Shown: positions 47,611 to 57,704 of the stretch, piece by piece
How the letters are laid out: the number at the start of each line of letters is the position of its first letter
How positions within the stretch are numbered: position 1 is the first letter of the stretch
Source of the DNA: Flavobacterium sp.
GTDB taxonomy: Bacteria; Bacteroidota; Bacteroidia; Flavobacteriales; Flavobacteriaceae
NCBI GenBank assembly: GCA_012837155.1
Contig: CP051546.1
Location: 160,338 to 224,337, forward strand
DNA: 64,000 nucleotides
Direction: 5' to 3'
Notes under the pieces: generated by a model
What the model saw: only the letters and a program-made list of their open reading frames with translations
Told to the model about the DNA's origin: nothing
Databases searched by the model: none
Translations under genes and position numbers: made by a program

Positions 47611-47650
47611 TGTCTTGTCCTAAAATAGGTTTACACAAAAGTGTAAAAAT

Positions 47651-48031
47651 ATGGAAAGATATTTAAAGGAACATTCCTCAAAATGGCAGTCTAAATATTC
47701 GGAAGAATTTAAGAGATTTGTTTGTAATGATTTTTTAACGGGAACTTTGACAAGAAGAGAGGTAGAAGACAAATATAATATTGGTCATTCTCGAATTTCT
47801 TATTGGTTAAAAGACCTTGGATATGATTATTCTCAACCCAGTATCGTAGTTTTGCCAAGTATGGAAAATATTGAAAATAAAACACTGACATCCAAGGAGA
47901 AAGATCTTTTATTACAATTAAAAAAAGAACTTGAAGAGGCTCAGCTTTTAGCCGAAACCTATCGAAGAATGATAACCATAGCCGAACAGGAATTCAAAAT
48001 AAAGATTGTAAAAAAGTCCAATACCAAGTGA
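47651..48031 (+). CDS. IS3 transposase OrfA
   Basis: 126 residues. N-terminal helix-turn-helix (EEFKRFVCNDFLTGTLTRRE, then VEDKYNIGHSRISYWLKDLG) and a C-terminal leucine-zipper-like coiled coil (TSKEKDLLLQLKKELEEAQL). It binds the element ends. Overlaps OrfB through GTGA. Confidence 0.9.
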   Translation: MERYLKEHSSKWQSKYSEEFKRFVCNDFLTGTLTRREVEDKYNIGHSRISYWLKDLGYDYSQPSIVVLPSMENIENKTLTSKEKDLLLQLKKELEEAQLLAETYRRMITIAEQEFKIKIVKKSNTK

Positions 48032-48948
48032 TTCAAGAGATGAAACATAATTATCCCAAAGTTAGTTTAGGCAAATTTTGCCGATTACTTGGCGTTACTA
48101 GACAATCTTATTATCAATACTTTTGGCAACAAGAACAGCTTGTTTTTGAAGATGAACTAGTGATTTCTGAAGTATTAAGAATAAGAAAAAATCATCGTCA
48201 CATGGGAGGTAGAAAATTATATGAATTACTGCAACCCTTCTTGTTAGAACATCAAATTAAGATGGGTAGAGACCGACTATTCGACGTTTTATCGGCTAAT
48301 TATCTTTTAGTTAAGCGTAGAAAAAAACAAACCATCACTACCAATTCATTTCATAGATTCAAGAAATATCCAAATCTAATTAGAGATTTTATCCCTCGTT
48401 CTCCAAATCAATTATGGGTATGCGATATAACTTATTGGAGAATTAAAGATACTTTTCTATACATTAGTTTTATTACTGATGCGTATTCCAAAAAAATAGT
48501 TGGCTATAATTTAGGCAAGAGTTTAGAAACTTCAGAAACAATTCAGGCTTTAGAAATGGCAATTTTAAGTATTTCAAATGAAAGAAAAGAATTAGAATTG
48601 ATACATCATTCCGATAGAGGAACCCAATATTGTAGCAGTGAATACGTAAAACTTCTAGAAGATAGCAAGATAGGAATTAGTATGACAGAAAACGGAAATC
48701 CTCTAGAAAATGCTATTGCAGAAAGGGTTAATGGTATTATAAAGGAAGAATATTTAAATGATTATCAAGTTAATAATATAGAAGATGCCAAGGAATTATT
48801 GGATGCAGTAATCCAAATGTATAATAATGAAAGACCTCATATGAGTATAGGGAATCTCACACCAAACCACGTACATCAAAATAATATTAAAACAGAAAAA
48901 TTATGGAAGAATTATTATATAAAAAGTCCTATTATTGTAAACCAATAA
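48028..48948 (+). CDS. IS3 transposase OrfB
   Basis: 306 residues, intact. HTH_21 region (HRHMGGRKLYELLQPFLLEH) followed by an rve integrase core with the DDE triad: Asp in WVCDITYWRIKDTF, Asp in IHHSDRGTQYCSSEYV and Glu in ENAIAERVNGIIKEEY. It starts with GTG overlapping the OrfA stop, so it can be made by coupling or as a frameshift fusion. Confidence 0.93.
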   Translation: MIQEMKHNYPKVSLGKFCRLLGVTRQSYYQYFWQQEQLVFEDELVISEVLRIRKNHRHMGGRKLYELLQPFLLEHQIKMGRDRLFDVLSANYLLVKRRKKQTITTNSFHRFKKYPNLIRDFIPRSPNQLWVCDITYWRIKDTFLYISFITDAYSKKIVGYNLGKSLETSETIQALEMAILSISNERKELELIHHSDRGTQYCSSEYVKLLEDSKIGISMTENGNPLENAIAERVNGIIKEEYLNDYQVNNIEDAKELLDAVIQMYNNERPHMSIGNLTPNHVHQNNIKTEKLWKNYYIKSPIIVNQ

Positions 48949-49186
48949 TAGGACTAAAAATGAGTTGTAAATGTATTTTAGGATTAAGTATAAATATGTA
49001 AACTTATTTTAGGACGAGACAAATGAAACCTAATGCTCGGACTAGCTGGGCGGAAGTTGTACACAAATCTAAATGTCAACTACCTACACATAGCTAGGTT
49101 TTTCAGTATATTGTTCGTTTATTTTTCATAAATTCGCTCGTTGCTTATGAAAAAAAAATCTGTAAGTTGCCACAAACGCTAGCACA

Positions 49187-49315
49187 ATGTCATTAAGTTA
49201 AGGATTAATTTGTCATTTCGACCAAAGGGAGAAATCACATAATGTGAGCAACTAATGAGATTCCTCGTCCCTCGGAATGACAAAACGGAGACGATTTTGC
49301 TTAACTTAATGACAT
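49187..49315. repeat. Long interrupted palindrome
   Basis: Outer arms of 16 bp are perfect (ATGTCATTAAGTTAAG at 49187-49202 and its complement at 49300-49315). Inner arms pair TTTGTCATTTCG with CGGAATGACAAA (one mismatch). The inner part resembles the GTCATTTCGA repeat common in Bacteroidota intergenic DNA. It lies directly upstream of the second metalloprotease. Confidence 0.6.
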
Positions 49316-49356
49316 GGAACGCTAGCATGGGAACACTATCACTTAAATCGCATAAT

Positions 49357-51399
49357 ATGAAAAAAAATATTCTTGTTTCGATCAAAATAAGTCTTGCTTT
49401 TTTTTGCTTGATAATCTGGAGCAACACCTCAGCTCAGAACAAAAAAACAGCAAGTAAAACTATATTTGGCAAAGCCGTTAAGATAGGAAATGTAAATCCA
49501 AATAATGGAAAAATTCGTTGTGCAACAGTAGAATATGAGGAATTTCTCCAGAGAAAAAATTCAAAAAGAAGGACTAATGCCCAGTTTGAAAATTGGATAG
49601 CCCCATTAGTTGAAAAACGTAAAGCAATGCGAACCACTTCGCAAAGTGGTGGCATAATAACCATTCCCGTTGTTGTTCATGTAATACACAGCGGTCAAGC
49701 CATCGGAACCGCGCCAAACATTACCGATGCTCAAGTACAATCGCAGATTACTGTGCTAAACGAAGACTTTAGCACAATAGGACAGGGCTCTAGCGCAAAC
49801 CCTGTCAACGTTGGTGCAGCCACTAACATTCGATTTGCTCTAGCAAAACAAGATCCTAACGGAAATCCAACAAACGGAATCGATCGCGTAAGCTTTTGCC
49901 AAGAATCTTGGAGTCCTAATAACGACGATATTGAATTAAATGTAAAACCCGCTACGATTTGGGATCCTACACAATATTTAAATATATGGACGATTAATTT
50001 AGTCGACGATACTCTTGGTTATGCTCAATTACCCGAAGCTTCAGGCTTAGGCGGTCTCGGTTCTGGTGGCAATTCAAATACTGATGGTGTGGTTTGTCGT
50101 TATAGTGCTTTTGGTAGTAGTACCCATAACAACGGCTCTTTTTTATTGAATAATCCTTATGATAAAGGAAGAACAATGACACATGAAGTGGGGCATTGGT
50201 TAGGATTAATACACATTTGGGGCGATAGCGCTTGTGGCAATGATTTTTGTGCAGACACTCCTGTTCATCACGATGCTAATTATGGCTGCCCTACGGTGGC
50301 AAATTGCAACAATACTGGCAATGAAATGGTCGAAAACTATATGGATTATACAGATGATGCCTGTATGAATATTTTTACCCAAAATCAAAAAGAAAGAATG
50401 GATGTCATTATAAATAATGCTGCCAGAAGAAAAGAGTTAATAACTTCGACAAAAAATACTCCTCTAACCTTGTTTGCCAATGATGCCGAAGTAAAGGTAG
50501 AAGCAAATTGTTCTGATGTGGCTTGTTTTGCAGGTCAAAAAATTACAATTTACAATCGAGGAACAAACAATTTGACAGCAGCAACCTTAAATTACACAAT
50601 AAATGGAGGAAGCAATACCTCTTATAATTGGGTTGGTAATTTAACAACCCATCAATCTGCGACTTTTATTTTACCTATAAATTCGCCAACAAGTGCAACC
50701 ATTAATGTAAATATTACCTCTGTTAACGGAGGTGCTGATGCAAGAAATACCAATAATACCGCAAGCGGAACCTTTATTCCACCAACTACAGCTCCAAATT
50801 ATACTTTCACTAATTTTATATTTAAATTACAACTCGATTTATTTGGCACTGAAACAACTTGGCTTTTAAAAAATAGTTCTGGAACAATACTATTTAGTGG
50901 CGGTCCCTATCCTGATAAAAAAACATTACCCTTACCAAATGCACTAAGCTTTCCATGGACCTTAGCTAATAACGAATGCTATACTTTTATCATAAATGAC
51001 GGTGGCGTTGATGGAATTTGCTGTGGTGGCGGCAATGGCTCCTATTCTATCGAATCTAGCGATGGTTCCTCTATCATCAAATCAGGAGGTACTTTTAGTT
51101 TATATGAAACTACCCGTTTTACCACGAGCTCGCTAGGAGCTAAGGCATTCGAGACCTCAAACGACATTTATCTGTATCCAAACCCTACAAAAGGGAAATT
51201 AAATATCCGTATTCCAAGCAATTTTGATCTTCCAAACAGCTTTATTATAAGCAACAACTTGGGTCAAAAAATAAGCCAGAAAGTGATTACGAAAGAAAAT
51301 GATTTAACCATAAACACTTCGGATTTAAGTAATGGCATCTATTTTATTACTATCGTAAAAGAGGGTCAGAAAAAAACCCTAAAGTTTATCAAGGAATAA
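49357..51399 (+). CDS. Secreted M43 zinc metalloprotease with T9SS sorting domain, paralog
   Basis: 680 residues from the ATG at 49357 (MKKNILVSIKISLAFFCLII signal peptide); the upstream in-frame ATG at 49255 lies in repeat DNA. Same order as the protein at 43683: propeptide, catalytic domain with HEVGHWLGLIHIWG and NYMDYTDDACMNIFTQNQ, beta domains, GVDGICCGGGNG loop, and a C-terminal type A sorting domain (YLYPNPTKGKLNIR to KTLKFIKE). Much of the catalytic domain is nearly identical to the paralog, so a tandem duplication is likely. Confidence 0.9.
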   Translation: MKKNILVSIKISLAFFCLIIWSNTSAQNKKTASKTIFGKAVKIGNVNPNNGKIRCATVEYEEFLQRKNSKRRTNAQFENWIAPLVEKRKAMRTTSQSGGIITIPVVVHVIHSGQAIGTAPNITDAQVQSQITVLNEDFSTIGQGSSANPVNVGAATNIRFALAKQDPNGNPTNGIDRVSFCQESWSPNNDDIELNVKPATIWDPTQYLNIWTINLVDDTLGYAQLPEASGLGGLGSGGNSNTDGVVCRYSAFGSSTHNNGSFLLNNPYDKGRTMTHEVGHWLGLIHIWGDSACGNDFCADTPVHHDANYGCPTVANCNNTGNEMVENYMDYTDDACMNIFTQNQKERMDVIINNAARRKELITSTKNTPLTLFANDAEVKVEANCSDVACFAGQKITIYNRGTNNLTAATLNYTINGGSNTSYNWVGNLTTHQSATFILPINSPTSATINVNITSVNGGADARNTNNTASGTFIPPTTAPNYTFTNFIFKLQLDLFGTETTWLLKNSSGTILFSGGPYPDKKTLPLPNALSFPWTLANNECYTFIINDGGVDGICCGGGNGSYSIESSDGSSIIKSGGTFSLYETTRFTTSSLGAKAFETSNDIYLYPNPTKGKLNIRIPSNFDLPNSFIISNNLGQKISQKVITKENDLTINTSDLSNGIYFITIVKEGQKKTLKFIKE

Positions 51400-51417
51400 T
51401 TTAAAAAATAGCGATTG

Positions 51418-51450
51418 AGAGGATTGATTTGTTTCAATCCTCTTTTTTTA
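51418..51450 (+). terminator. Terminator after the second metalloprotease
   Basis: AGAGGATTGA and TCAATCCTCT form a perfect 10-bp stem with a 6-base loop and a T-run. Confidence 0.9.
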
Positions 51451-51496
51451 TCTGTTATTATTAGTATAAATTTGCAGCATTCTAAAAATAGCCGCT

Positions 51497-52426
51497 TTGA
51501 AGATTTTTCATTCCATTAATGCCTTTAATACCACAAAAAAAACAATCCTTACCTTAGGAACCTTTGATGGCGTGCATATTGGTCATCGAAAAATTCTAGA
51601 AAAACTTACTCAAAACACAGAAAACGGAAAATATGAAAGCCTAGTTCTTACCTTTTTCCCTCATCCAAGAATGGTTTTACAAGGAAAATCGGAAATAAAA
51701 TTACTCAACACACTCTCGGAAAAAATTGAATTGCTCGAAAAAATTGGAGTAGAGAATCTCGTCATTCATCCTTTTGATGCAATTTTTTCCAAACTAACCG
51801 CGCAGGAATTTGTTCAAACGGTTCTCGTAGACCAATTTAAAATCCATAAAATAATCATTGGTCACGATCATCGATTTGGAAGAAATCGCACCGCAAACAT
51901 TGATGATTTAATCATTTTTGGCAAACAATATGGTTTTGAAGTGGAACAAATTTCAGTTCAAGAAATAGATGATGTTTCGATTAGTTCGACCAAAATTCGA
52001 ACCGCATTAATGGAAGGAAATATGGCTTTGGCTAATGAATACCTTGGTTATGATTATTTTTTGAGTGGAATTATAGCCAAAGGAAAACAATTAGGAAGAA
52101 CCCTTGGATTTCCAACAGCTAACTTACAAATTCAAGAAAATTACAAACTAATTCCTAAAAATGGAGTTTATGTTGTGAAAAGCGTCATCAATCAAAAAAT
52201 TGTTTTTGGGATGATGAATATTGGATATAATCCAACGGTAGATGGCGAAAATTTATCCATCGAAGTCCATTATTTTGATTTTGCTGCTGATTTGTATAAT
52301 CAAGAAATAAAAATCTACTTGCTCAAATACCTTCGCCAAGAACAAAAATTTTCCTCGGTTGACTTGTTAAAAAAGCAATTAGAAAAAGATAAAAATACTG
52401 CTTTAGAATTTCTGAAAAAACAATAA
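51497..52426 (+). CDS. ribF: Bifunctional riboflavin kinase/FAD synthetase
   Basis: Makes FMN and then FAD from riboflavin. 309 residues. N-terminal FAD synthetase domain with LGTFDGVHIGHRKIL and IIGHDHRFGRNR, then ISSTKIRTALMEGNMALANE; C-terminal riboflavin kinase domain with GKQLGRTLGFPTANL and NGVYVV. The start is a TTG at 51497: it gives the full N-terminus (MKIFHSINAF), no ATG in frame lies nearby, and a -7 box TAAATTTG at 51467-51474 lies upstream. Confidence 0.94.
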   Translation: MKIFHSINAFNTTKKTILTLGTFDGVHIGHRKILEKLTQNTENGKYESLVLTFFPHPRMVLQGKSEIKLLNTLSEKIELLEKIGVENLVIHPFDAIFSKLTAQEFVQTVLVDQFKIHKIIIGHDHRFGRNRTANIDDLIIFGKQYGFEVEQISVQEIDDVSISSTKIRTALMEGNMALANEYLGYDYFLSGIIAKGKQLGRTLGFPTANLQIQENYKLIPKNGVYVVKSVINQKIVFGMMNIGYNPTVDGENLSIEVHYFDFAADLYNQEIKIYLLKYLRQEQKFSSVDLLKKQLEKDKNTALEFLKKQ

Positions 52427-52570
52427 AACAATCAGAAATCATTTTTATTTCTCCTTTTAATCAATTGATACTCCATTTTTTTGTAGATTTGGTATATCCT
52501 TACTGAATTACATAGCTATAGTTTTGTTTACTTGAAAATTGTTTTTTCTAACCTTTTAAAGACAAATTAT

Positions 52571-53008
52571 ATGAGATTATCAAAAGAATTCACAAACGGT
52601 TTTATTATTTTCTTAGGAATTTCAATCTATTTTTTATTCATCAACTCAATTGGTTTTGGAGACAAAGTTTACCTTCGACTTTTTAACACCATTTTTGTAT
52701 TATATGGAGTGAACCGAACTATCTCCATGAATATTACTGAGGGTAAAAAAAATTTTGTTTCTAATGCCATTTCTGCAATGAAAACATCTCTAATAGGTGT
52801 CTTTCTGAGTGTCTTTTGGTTACTTATTTACAGTTATTTAAAAGGTGGAGATTCCTATGTTGAATCGCTATCAAAAACCTTTTTATTTACAGGAAATCCA
52901 TCAATAGTAACCTATTGTATTTGTTTATTGTTTGAAGGAATTGCATCCTCGGTATTAGTCACAATGCTATTAATGCTATATTGGAACGATCGCCATATTT
53001 CTGATTAA
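52571..53008 (+). CDS. Small four-helix membrane protein, unknown function
   Basis: 145 residues from the ATG at 52571 (MRLSKEFTNGFIIFLGISIY); a TTG at 52532 would add 13 residues. Four hydrophobic segments (about 10-28, 33-48, 70-90, 115-138). Hypothetical inner-membrane protein; no family recognised. It stands alone between ribF and bioB. Confidence 0.65.
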   Translation: MRLSKEFTNGFIIFLGISIYFLFINSIGFGDKVYLRLFNTIFVLYGVNRTISMNITEGKKNFVSNAISAMKTSLIGVFLSVFWLLIYSYLKGGDSYVESLSKTFLFTGNPSIVTYCICLLFEGIASSVLVTMLLMLYWNDRHISD

Positions 53009-53030
53009 CCCATTAAGGGTTTCCCTTTTT
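53007..53030 (+). terminator. Probable terminator
   Basis: AACCC and GGGTT form a short stem after the stop codon (an alternative AAGGG/CCCTT pairing overlaps it), followed by a T-run. Confidence 0.5.
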
Positions 53031-53043
53031 TAATTACTTAGCA

Positions 53044-53074
53044 TTGCTTCTTTAGAACAATTTAACTACTTTTG
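53044..53074 (+). promoter_or_regulatory. Promoter of bioB
   Basis: TTG at 53044-53046, a 20-base spacer and TACTTTTG at 53067-53074. The transcript would start near 53081, which rules out the TTG and ATG codons at 53072-53075 and selects the ATG at 53096 as start of bioB. Confidence 0.65.
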
Positions 53075-53095
53075 ATGCATCAAAAAATCATCTCA

Positions 53096-54181
53096 ATGAG
53101 CATCACAAAACACGATTGGACAAAAGACGAAATTCTCGCAATATATAACAAGCCTATGATGGATTTGCTCTATGAAGCAGCTACCGTTCATAGAGAACAT
53201 CACGATCCAAATGTGGTACAAGTATCCACTTTATTATCCATAAAAACGGGTGGTTGCTCTGAAGATTGTGGCTATTGCCCACAAGCAAAACGCTACCACA
53301 CTTCTATTAAAACCAATGATTTGATGACTGTAAACGAAGTCAAAGAGCAAGCCATTCAAGCTAAATCGAGTGGTTCGTCACGCGTTTGTATGGGTGCTGC
53401 TTGGAGAAACGTAAAAGACGGTTCTGAATTTGACCAAGTACTCGAAATGGTGCGTACCATTAATAAACTTGACATGGAAGTGTGTTGCACTCTTGGAATG
53501 ATTACCGAAAATCAAGCGCATCGACTTTCCGAGGCGGGTCTATATGCCTACAACCACAATATTGACACCTCTGAAGAATATTATAAGGAAGTTATTTCGA
53601 CTCGTGGTTTCGAGGATCGTTTAGAAACTATCAAAAATGTCCGAAAAACAAACATTACCGTTTGTAGTGGCGGAATCATCGGAATGGGAGAAAGCATCGA
53701 AGACCGAGCAGGCATGCTTGTAGCTCTTTCTACGCTAGACCCACAACCGGAATCTGTACCCATAAACGCCTTAGTTCCTGTTGAAGGAACACCACTCGAA
53801 GAGGAAAAACCAGTAGAAATCTGGGAGATGATTCGAATGGTCGCAACAACCCGAATTGTGATGCCTGAAACTCAAGTACGCCTTTCGGCAGGAAGAATAA
53901 ATATGAGTAGAGAAGGTCAGGCAATGTGCTTTTTGGCTGGTGCCAATTCTATTTTTTCGGGCGACAAACTTCTTACAACTCCCAATAATGATGTAAACGA
54001 AGACATGAAAATGTTTGAAGTTTTAGGATTGCAAAACCAACAACCTTTTGCCAAAGTAAATCAACGAAAAACAGTTGAAGCAGCAGATTCAAAGTTTTCT
54101 TCACTTGGCGAAAAACCAAAATGGTCCCGACCTGGACACACTATTGACAGGAATTTAGAAGCAAGCCTAAAAGGAAAATAA
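53096..54181 (+). CDS. bioB: Biotin synthase
   Basis: Radical-SAM enzyme that inserts sulfur into dethiobiotin. 361 residues. The 4Fe-4S/SAM motif is GGCSEDCGYCPQAKRYHT; the 2Fe-2S ligands are seen in CMGAAWRNV and VCCTLGMI, with further conserved YNHNIDTSEEYY and RLSAGRINMSREGQAMCF. The start ATG gives MSITKHDWTKDEIL and fits the upstream promoter. A strong terminator follows. Confidence 0.96.
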   Translation: MSITKHDWTKDEILAIYNKPMMDLLYEAATVHREHHDPNVVQVSTLLSIKTGGCSEDCGYCPQAKRYHTSIKTNDLMTVNEVKEQAIQAKSSGSSRVCMGAAWRNVKDGSEFDQVLEMVRTINKLDMEVCCTLGMITENQAHRLSEAGLYAYNHNIDTSEEYYKEVISTRGFEDRLETIKNVRKTNITVCSGGIIGMGESIEDRAGMLVALSTLDPQPESVPINALVPVEGTPLEEEKPVEIWEMIRMVATTRIVMPETQVRLSAGRINMSREGQAMCFLAGANSIFSGDKLLTTPNNDVNEDMKMFEVLGLQNQQPFAKVNQRKTVEAADSKFSSLGEKPKWSRPGHTIDRNLEASLKGK

Positions 54182-54214
54182 GCCATTTAGGACAAGGCAA
54201 CACTTATAAAAAAA

Positions 54215-54246
54215 CTCCCAAACCTTTAAAAGTTGGGAGCTTTTTC
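54215..54246 (+). terminator. Terminator after bioB
   Basis: CTCCCAA and TTGGGAG form a 7-bp stem with an 11-base loop, followed by TTTTT after GC. Confidence 0.8.
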
Positions 54247-54285
54247 ATTCTAAAATCTATTTTGGTTTTAAAAATAACTGTTCTA

Positions 54286-56691
54286 CTAATAAATAATTTT
54301 ATTAGTAACCGTTTCTCCGTTTTGTAAACTCGTTTTTACCACTAAAGTCTGATGACTAGACCCTAAATCTAGTATGGATAATTCTTTGCTGTTTACCTTG
54401 TTCTTTTGATAAATTTGTTTTCCCAACAAATCATAAATACTAACCTTGTCTATCGTTTCGGCAAAGGAATTAATTTTTATCTGCTTGTTTTTATTAGAAA
54501 CTAACACCTTATTGCTTGTTGGTTTAAAATCTGGGTTTGCTAAAGACCTATTGGCATAACGCAATACAAATCGATCCTTAAAAGTTCCTGCTATTGTTGT
54601 AAAAGTATAAGGACTTGATTTCAAATCGACCGTTGTGTTCGTTAATTTATCCTCAAGATATACGGCTTGATTCGCCAATAAACCATCTACTTCATCAATA
54701 TTGATGGTAAATTCTCCATCAATTGTGCTACTATACCCTAGCGGCACGACGTCATTTTCATCGAATGGCAAAGCACGTCCTTGAATTACTAGATTCCTAT
54801 CTTGGTTCACACTATAAAAATCGACAAACGCATTCCCATCAAGGCTTTCTCCATCAAAACGACTGTCGTAATCATTTGTAGCATCGGTAATATAACCCAC
54901 GAGCATTTGCTTAAAAGCCCCTTGAGTATTGGTCAAGTTCAACCAAATGCGATTTTTTTCGATGGTATTAGCCGTTTTTGATTTAGGACTTTTCGTTTTG
55001 AAAAACTGGGTATTATTGATTGAAGTACCCAACAACCGCATGGCATTTGTGAATTGTACTGTTCCTCCAATTACCGTACTTCTTGTAAAAAAACCTTGTC
55101 CCGCAGCAATATATCCGTTGGGTCTGTTTGCTATTTGTTCGACCCCATTTTTAGAGTTACCAGTTGCAACACCTCCAGTTGTATTATAAGATGCATAATC
55201 ATTCGAAGTGTAGGCAAAAGCCCCAGAACCCGCAGTACCATCAGTAATATTTGTAGCTAATTGAATTGCTGTATTGTGAGTCCAAAAATAAATAGTGCCT
55301 TCGATTACGCTAGAATTTAAAGATAAAAACGTATCCGCTTTTATAGCCGATGGATATGGATTTCCTAATAAATTTGATGTTCCAGTTGGACCAATTGCGA
55401 TAGTTTTTAATCCATTATTTGGAACTCCTGTAAAAGTGGCAACATAAAAACTTGGTGGCAACATCGTTTGCGGTCCTCGGATAATATAACCTTTTCCTAT
55501 TTGCATTACCACTGACGATGACTCTGGCTTCCAGTCTTCTGGAGTGGCAAAGTCATTATAAGAATAGAATAAGCCTGATGCATAAGAAGGAGACACATTG
55601 ATTAATTGTTGATTTGCTACTGGTGAGGACCAATAAGTATAGTCAGAACCAAGCACCGAAGTTGTGTTTCGTTTATAGATTATATTCCCTGAATTTACAG
55701 CAGCATCATTGGTTTGTATCAAGCTAGCAGTATTCTCAAAAGTTAAAAAGCTTGGTCCTAAAACAGTAACTTCGTTAGTTATTGTCATTGTACGCCCCGA
55801 TTTAATGGTAACGGCAGCGCTTCCCGTAACTTTACACGAGCAGCCCGCTATATCAACATCCATTGTAGGAGGATATAATCCCGTAAATTCAATTGCTTTT
55901 GCGCTTGTAGGTGGCCCGTTTATCCAAGTAGATCCGTTCCAAGTTGCCACTACAGTTGCTAATGAAAAACTGGTAGTTTTAGGACAACTTGCCCCAATAC
56001 CCAATACGCTTACCGTATAATTCCCATTAAGCAAACCACTAATGTTTTTTGTTGTTTTTGTAAAGGTCGGATCTCCTGCTTTAGTCCAAGAATAAGTATA
56101 GGGATCAATCCAAGTGGGAGTGTTGATTAAAGTCCCATTGGTACCCGAGGGTAGTTTAGACAAAGTTGTTCCTGAACTGTCAAAGAAATTATATCCTGCT
56201 ATCAAACCTGCTTCAGATCCAGTATAAAGAGTAGGACTGGCAGCTAAATTTGCAATTGTAGCAGCAGAAAGTGCCGTGTTATACATTCCTACTTTCATAA
56301 TTTGCCCTGAAAAAGGATTGGATGTAGCTGGGTCATTAAAAACACCGCTTCCTATCTTTGCAGTAGACAAAGTCGAAGCACTATAACTAGCTAATGAAGT
56401 AGAGACGGAAGATACTAATAATCCGTCTAAATAAATAGCAAGAGTTCCGGAAATATTATTTCCTACAGCCGCAACATGATGCCATTTAGTATAATCAAAT
56501 GCTCCTGGAAGAGTATAAGTAATGCTACTAGTATTCCCAATCCAGCAATACAACATAGTATTTCCAACAAAACCAAATTCTACAACATCATTTTGACCAA
56601 ATAAAGAGGTGCCTACTGCTGAAGATGGTAAATCTGTCTTTGCTACTTTTATCCAACCTTCTAACGTAAAAGCAGTAGTTGAACTAAACCT
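54286..56691 (-). pseudogene. C-terminal part of a giant T9SS surface protein, cut by an IS91-like element
   Basis: The frame is open from the IS border at about 56691 to the stop at 54286; the Met at 56556 is internal. It opens in the middle of a LamG-like domain (STTAFTLEGWIKVAK, then TYTLPGAFDYTKWHHVAAVG), followed by Ig-like repeats, a long domain with YWSSPVA and LLGNPYPSAI (common in flavobacterial T9SS proteins), and a type A sorting domain ending SSHQTLVVKTSLQNGETVTN. The missing N-terminal part is at 59034-60828. Joined, the gene would encode about 1400 residues. Paralogous to the gene at 61310. Confidence 0.85.
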
Positions 56692-56748
56692 TCGGTAGCG
56701 CTTTACTAGATTTAGTATCTTACGAAGATAATTAAAAAAACGTAAAGT

Positions 56749-57704
56749 ATGACTACAAAAAAAAGAATGCAGAAGATTTAAGAGAAAACAAAATACTGAA
56801 TCAAGCCAAACGGGAAGTTCCAGGATTTGAGGGGCTTTTAAATCGTTTTGAGCGAACGGTTTCTGTTTTAGGCAGAAGCCAAAGTACTTTTAACAATTAT
56901 TCCCGTCACGTGGCGGCAATCTCGCTCTATTTTGGTAAAATCCCGACCGAACTAGATCCCGAACAAGTGCAGGACTATTTGTTTTACCAACAGAAAAAAT
57001 CCAAAACACCCTCTCAAACTTATTTTAAACACTGCGTTTATGGCCTTCGGTTTTTACTTAAATCCGAAGGATTACCTTATGAATACCTGCGATTGCCCTC
57101 GATAAAACACGAGAAAAAACTTCCCGTGGTACTTAGTAAGGAAGAAGTTTGGGCTATGCTTCAAAGTGCCAAACTACTCAAACACAAAATTCTCATTGGT
57201 TTACTTTATGGCTGTGGACTTCGTTGTATGGAAGCCAGAAATGTTCGTTTACAGGATTTGGATTTCGATAGAAAACAACTCAAAGTCGTTCAAGGCAAAG
57301 GTAAAAAAGACCGCTATGTTCCGCTTTCGGTGCATTTAATCCGAGGTTTAAAAAAATATATCGAAGCCGAAAAATCCCAAGATTATCTCTTCAATGGTCA
57401 ACCTATCGAAAGGGCTGGAGGCGATTTTGATTCACGGTATTCCCAGCGTGGCGTGCAATGGGCAGTTAGACAAGTTGCCAAAGCGGCAGGTGTGAAAAAA
57501 GAAGTACATACCCACACGCTTCGGCACAGCTATGCCACGCATTTGCTCGAAGACGGTATGGATATTATGACCCTTAAAGATCTTTTAGGACATCAAAATA
57601 TCGAAACCACGATGGAATATCTGCACATTGCCCAACTCGAGAGTCAGCGCATTTTTAGTCCACTCGATACTCTTTTTGCAAAATGCAGCCGCTCTTTGAA
57701 GTAG
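56749..57704 (+). CDS. Tyrosine recombinase of the IS91-like element, one-base frameshift
   Basis: About 318 residues. From the ATG at 56749 (MTTKKKNAEDLRENKILNQA) the frame is restored by one extra A in an 8-A run at about 56757; otherwise only a GTG at 56910 would remain, which cuts into the SAM-like N-terminal domain. Catalytic residues: Arg in YGCGLRCMEARN, His-x2-Arg in HTHTLRHSYATH, His and Tyr in LLGHQNIETTMEYLHI. It overlaps the transposase by 22 bases. Integrase-transposase pairs like this are common in flavobacterial IS91 relatives. Confidence 0.88.

Larger units (their letters stand above)
47611..49021 (+). mobile_element. IS3-family insertion sequence
   Basis: 1411 bp with 24-bp inverted repeats starting TGTCTTGTCCTAAAATA on the left and TGTCTCGTCCTAAAATA on the right (22 of 24 match). 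Two overlapping ORFs. The 3-base flanks differ (TAG left, AAT right), so no target duplication is visible; later rearrangement of the surroundings is likely. Confidence 0.88.

Noticed and set aside
49255-49356. N-terminal extension of the second metalloprotease from the upstream ATG
   Set aside because: The added residues are translated repeat DNA, and a proper signal peptide begins only at 49357.
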